DNA of 8,215 nucleotides from an uncultured Treponema sp. (GTDB lineage: Bacteria > Spirochaetota > Spirochaetia > Treponematales > Treponemataceae), in the NCBI GenBank assembly GCA_905236315.1, contig CAJOPO010000263.1:1-8215 (forward strand). The letters run 5' to 3'. Position numbers and translations under genes: made by a program. Every line of letters starts with the position of its first letter. The stretch's first letter is position 1. Below, one piece after another: positions 6,399 to 8,215 of this stretch. Below the pieces are notes generated by a model that had not been told where the DNA came from, ran no database searches, and saw only the letters and a program-made list of their open reading frames with translations.

Positions 6399-6439
6399 AA
6401 AAATCGCGCCCCTGAATTCCTTGTACATTCAGGGGCGCG
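6399..6439 (-). terminator. Strong Rho-independent terminator of ppdK
   Basis: Perfect 12-bp GC-rich stem, CGCGCCCCTGAA (6405-6416) with TTCAGGGGCGCG (6428-6439), and an 11-nt loop. On the minus strand it is followed by ATTTTTAATG, the T-tract being 6399-6403. It lies about 50 nt past the ppdK stop. The stem is far more GC-rich than its surroundings. The 107 bases between ppdK and the phosphoesterase gene hold nothing else that I can support. Confidence 0.93.
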
Positions 6440-6488
6440 TAAGTAAAAAGTTCTACTTAAAACTTAAAGTTTCTAGTCTATAAAACTT

Positions 6489-8215
6489 TTAGTGACTTTT
6501 CTTTGCAGGGGATTTTTTGCTAGATGAATCTTTTTCAGAAGATGCACTAGCAGCCTTTGCTGCATTATTTGTCTTGATTACAGCCTGTGCACCTGCAAGT
6601 CTAGCTGCTGGTACGCGGAATGGAGAACAAGACACATAGTTAAGTCCTAGCTTGTAGCAAAGTTCAATAGAAGCAGGGTCTCCACCATGTTCACCACAAA
6701 TACCAAGATGAAGATTTGGTTTTACAGAGCGACCTTTTTCTTCTGCTATACCCATCAAAGTTCCAGGACCATCTTCGTCAAGTGTCTTGAATGGGTCTGC
6801 ATAAAGAATCTTTTGGTCAAGATATGAATCAATGAACTTACCATAGTCATCGCGGCTAAAGCCGAATGTTGTTTGGGTAAGGTCGTTTGTACCAAATGAG
6901 AAGAAGTCTGCATACTCAGCAATCTTATCAGCAGAACAAGCAGCTCTTGGGAACTCAATCATAGAACCAATCTGGAACTTAAGTTCTGTTCCCTTCTTTT
7001 CGTTTACAGCAGCAATAACAGCTTCTGCTTGTTCGCGAATCTGCTTTAGTTCAGCAAAAGAAGTTACATTAGGAATCATAATTCTAACATCATGTTCAAT
7101 ACCCTTCTTTTCTGCATCTACAGTTGCAAGAGCAATAGCTTCTACCTGCATTTCATAAATTTCAGGATATGTAATTGCAAGACGACAACCACGATGTCCA
7201 AGCATTGGGTTGTGTTCGTTAAGTTCAGAATACTTAGCTTCAATCTTTTCAATAGGATAGCCAAGTTTTTCTGCAAGTGCCTTAGCTTCTTCTTTTGTAG
7301 CAGCCTGAATAAATTCATTTAGAGGAGGGTCAAGAAGACGGATAGTAACTGGTCGACCTTCCATAGTCTTTATAATACCAAAGAAGTCTTTCTGCTGTAA
7401 AGGAAGAATCTCTTTTAGGTTCTTCTTGCGTTCTTCAGTATTTTCAGAAAGAATCATCTTCTGGAAAGAAGTAAGTTTTGGTTCTTCAAAGAACATGTGT
7501 TCTGTGCGACAAAGACCAATACCAGCAGCACCAAAGCGGAATGCCTGAGGAGCTTCATTCTGTTCTGCATTTGCAAGAACTTCAAAGCCCTTTACTTTGT
7601 TTCCACTAGCAGTTGTACGTACAGACTTTGCACGAACTTCATCTGCCCAGCCTAAGAATGTTTCCAAATCACCAGATACAGAAGCAGGTGTTACAGCAAT
7701 AGCTTCTCCATATACGTTACCTGTAGAACCATCTATAGAGATAACATCACCTTTCTTAAACTTCTTTCCGCCAATAGTAACTTCGTCTTTACCAGTAAAG
7801 ACAACATCAGAACAACCACAAACACAAGGAGTACCCATACCACGAGCAACAACTGCTGCGTGACTAGTACGTCCACCAGTAGAAGTAAGAATACCCTGTG
7901 CAACATACATACCAGCAATGTCATCAGGAGATGTTTCTTTGCGTACAAGAATTACTTTCTTACCTTCTTTATGCCATTCAACAGCTTCTTCTGCTGTAAA
8001 TACAATCTGACCACTACCAGCTCCAGGAGAAGCATTAAGAGCAGATGCCAATGGAGTTGCAGACTTAAGAGCCTTTGCTTCAAACTGTGGGTGCAAAAGC
8101 TGGTCTAACTGGTCAGGCTTTACGCGCAAGAGAGCAGTTTCTTTGTTGATAAGTTTTTCTGCAACCATATCAACTGCCATCTTAACAGCAGCAGGACCTG
8201 TGCGTTTACCATTGC
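6489..8215 (-). CDS. ppdK: Pyruvate, phosphate dikinase, 5' part beyond the window
   Basis: Cytoplasmic enzyme that interconverts pyruvate, ATP and Pi with PEP, AMP and PPi. The frame is open through the right edge, where NGKRTGPAAVKMAVDMV is the usual end of the ATP-grasp domain, so the nucleotide-binding part (over 300 residues in the family) is missing here. The central swivelling domain carries TGGRTSHAAVVARGMG, whose histidine (codon 7860-7862) is the phosphorylated residue. The C-terminal PEP/pyruvate barrel shows GIGLCRTEHMFF, MLGHRGCRLAITYPEIYEMQ, IGSMIEFPRA, FSFGTNDLTQTTFG and GICGEHGGDP with the catalytic Cys (codon 6696-6698). The family usually ends near SPFRVPAARLAGAQA; here about 27 residues follow (6492-6572), rich in Ala, Ser and Lys and ending SSKKSPAKKSH. 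PPDK commonly serves PPi-linked glycolysis in anaerobes and treponemes. It is the last gene of its transcript. Confidence 0.97.
   Translation of the reverse strand, partial: NGKRTGPAAVKMAVDMVAEKLINKETALLRVKPDQLDQLLHPQFEAKALKSATPLASALNASPGAGSGQIVFTAEEAVEWHKEGKKVILVRKETSPDDIAGMYVAQGILTSTGGRTSHAAVVARGMGTPCVCGCSDVVFTGKDEVTIGGKKFKKGDVISIDGSTGNVYGEAIAVTPASVSGDLETFLGWADEVRAKSVRTTASGNKVKGFEVLANAEQNEAPQAFRFGAAGIGLCRTEHMFFEEPKLTSFQKMILSENTEERKKNLKEILPLQQKDFFGIIKTMEGRPVTIRLLDPPLNEFIQAATKEEAKALAEKLGYPIEKIEAKYSELNEHNPMLGHRGCRLAITYPEIYEMQVEAIALATVDAEKKGIEHDVRIMIPNVTSFAELKQIREQAEAVIAAVNEKKGTELKFQIGSMIEFPRAACSADKIAEYADFFSFGTNDLTQTTFGFSRDDYGKFIDSYLDQKILYADPFKTLDEDGPGTLMGIAEEKGRSVKPNLHLGICGEHGGDPASIELCYKLGLNYVSCSPFRVPAARLAGAQAVIKTNNAAKAASASSEKDSSSKKSPAKKSH

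Noticed and set aside
6382..6404. Ten-codon reading frame overlapping the start of the phosphoesterase gene
   Set aside because: It begins in the terminator T-tract without a ribosome-binding site and is too short to support.
7092..8108. Plus- and minus-strand open frames inside ppdK (7092-7322, 7597-7863, 7860-8108, 7733-7948, 6755-6958)
   Set aside because: All overlap conserved PPDK coding in other frames; their composition is that of frame-shifted ppdK.
1..8215. Mobile elements, defence systems, CRISPR arrays, tRNA or rRNA genes
   Set aside because: No transposase, integrase, toxin-antitoxin or nuclease motif, no regularly spaced repeats and no cloverleaf were seen; nearly all of the window is accounted for by metabolic and transport genes.

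Overview
The window is a low-GC bacterial chromosome segment in which all seven genes lie on the minus strand, so transcription runs from high to low coordinates. The content fits a Treponema-like host-associated spirochete: AT-rich intergenic DNA, pyruvate phosphate dikinase, an orphan MetQ-type binding protein, a lipoprotein esterase and purE-purF. This genus assignment is inference from gene content and protein flavour, not proof. No mobile element, CRISPR array, tRNA, rRNA or phage gene was seen.

In transcription order: (1) the 3' two thirds of ppdK (pyruvate phosphate dikinase), cut by the right edge and closed by a strong 12-bp hairpin terminator at 6399-6439; (2) a PHP-family phosphoesterase resembling HisK-type histidinol-phosphatase (5596-6381), starting 23 nt after the terminator stem; (3) a degenerate MocR/PdxR-type aminotransferase-fold protein (4641-5516) that lacks the DNA-binding domain, the PLP lysine and the C-terminal small domain; (4) metQ (3700-4482), a stand-alone transcription unit with a textbook promoter (4527-4555) and its own terminator (3611-3645); (5) a type-B carboxylesterase lipoprotein (1922-3556); (6) purE (1353-1853, or to 1868); (7) purF (1318 to the left edge, 3' end missing).

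Functionally this is mostly housekeeping: PPi-linked PEP/pyruvate interconversion, methionine or related ligand uptake, extracytoplasmic ester hydrolysis, and two steps of de novo purine synthesis (PRPP to phosphoribosylamine by PurF; N5-CAIR to CAIR, or AIR carboxylation, by PurE). Only purE-purF form an evident functional pair. No gene stretch longer than about 160 bases is left uncovered.

I found no convincing new system. The points most worth a second look are the pseudoenzyme-like aminotransferase remnant with possible frameshifted C-terminal coding just after its stop, the Lys/Ser/Ala-rich tail on pyruvate phosphate dikinase, the unusual active-site loop of PurE, and a possible leaderless promoter for purE.
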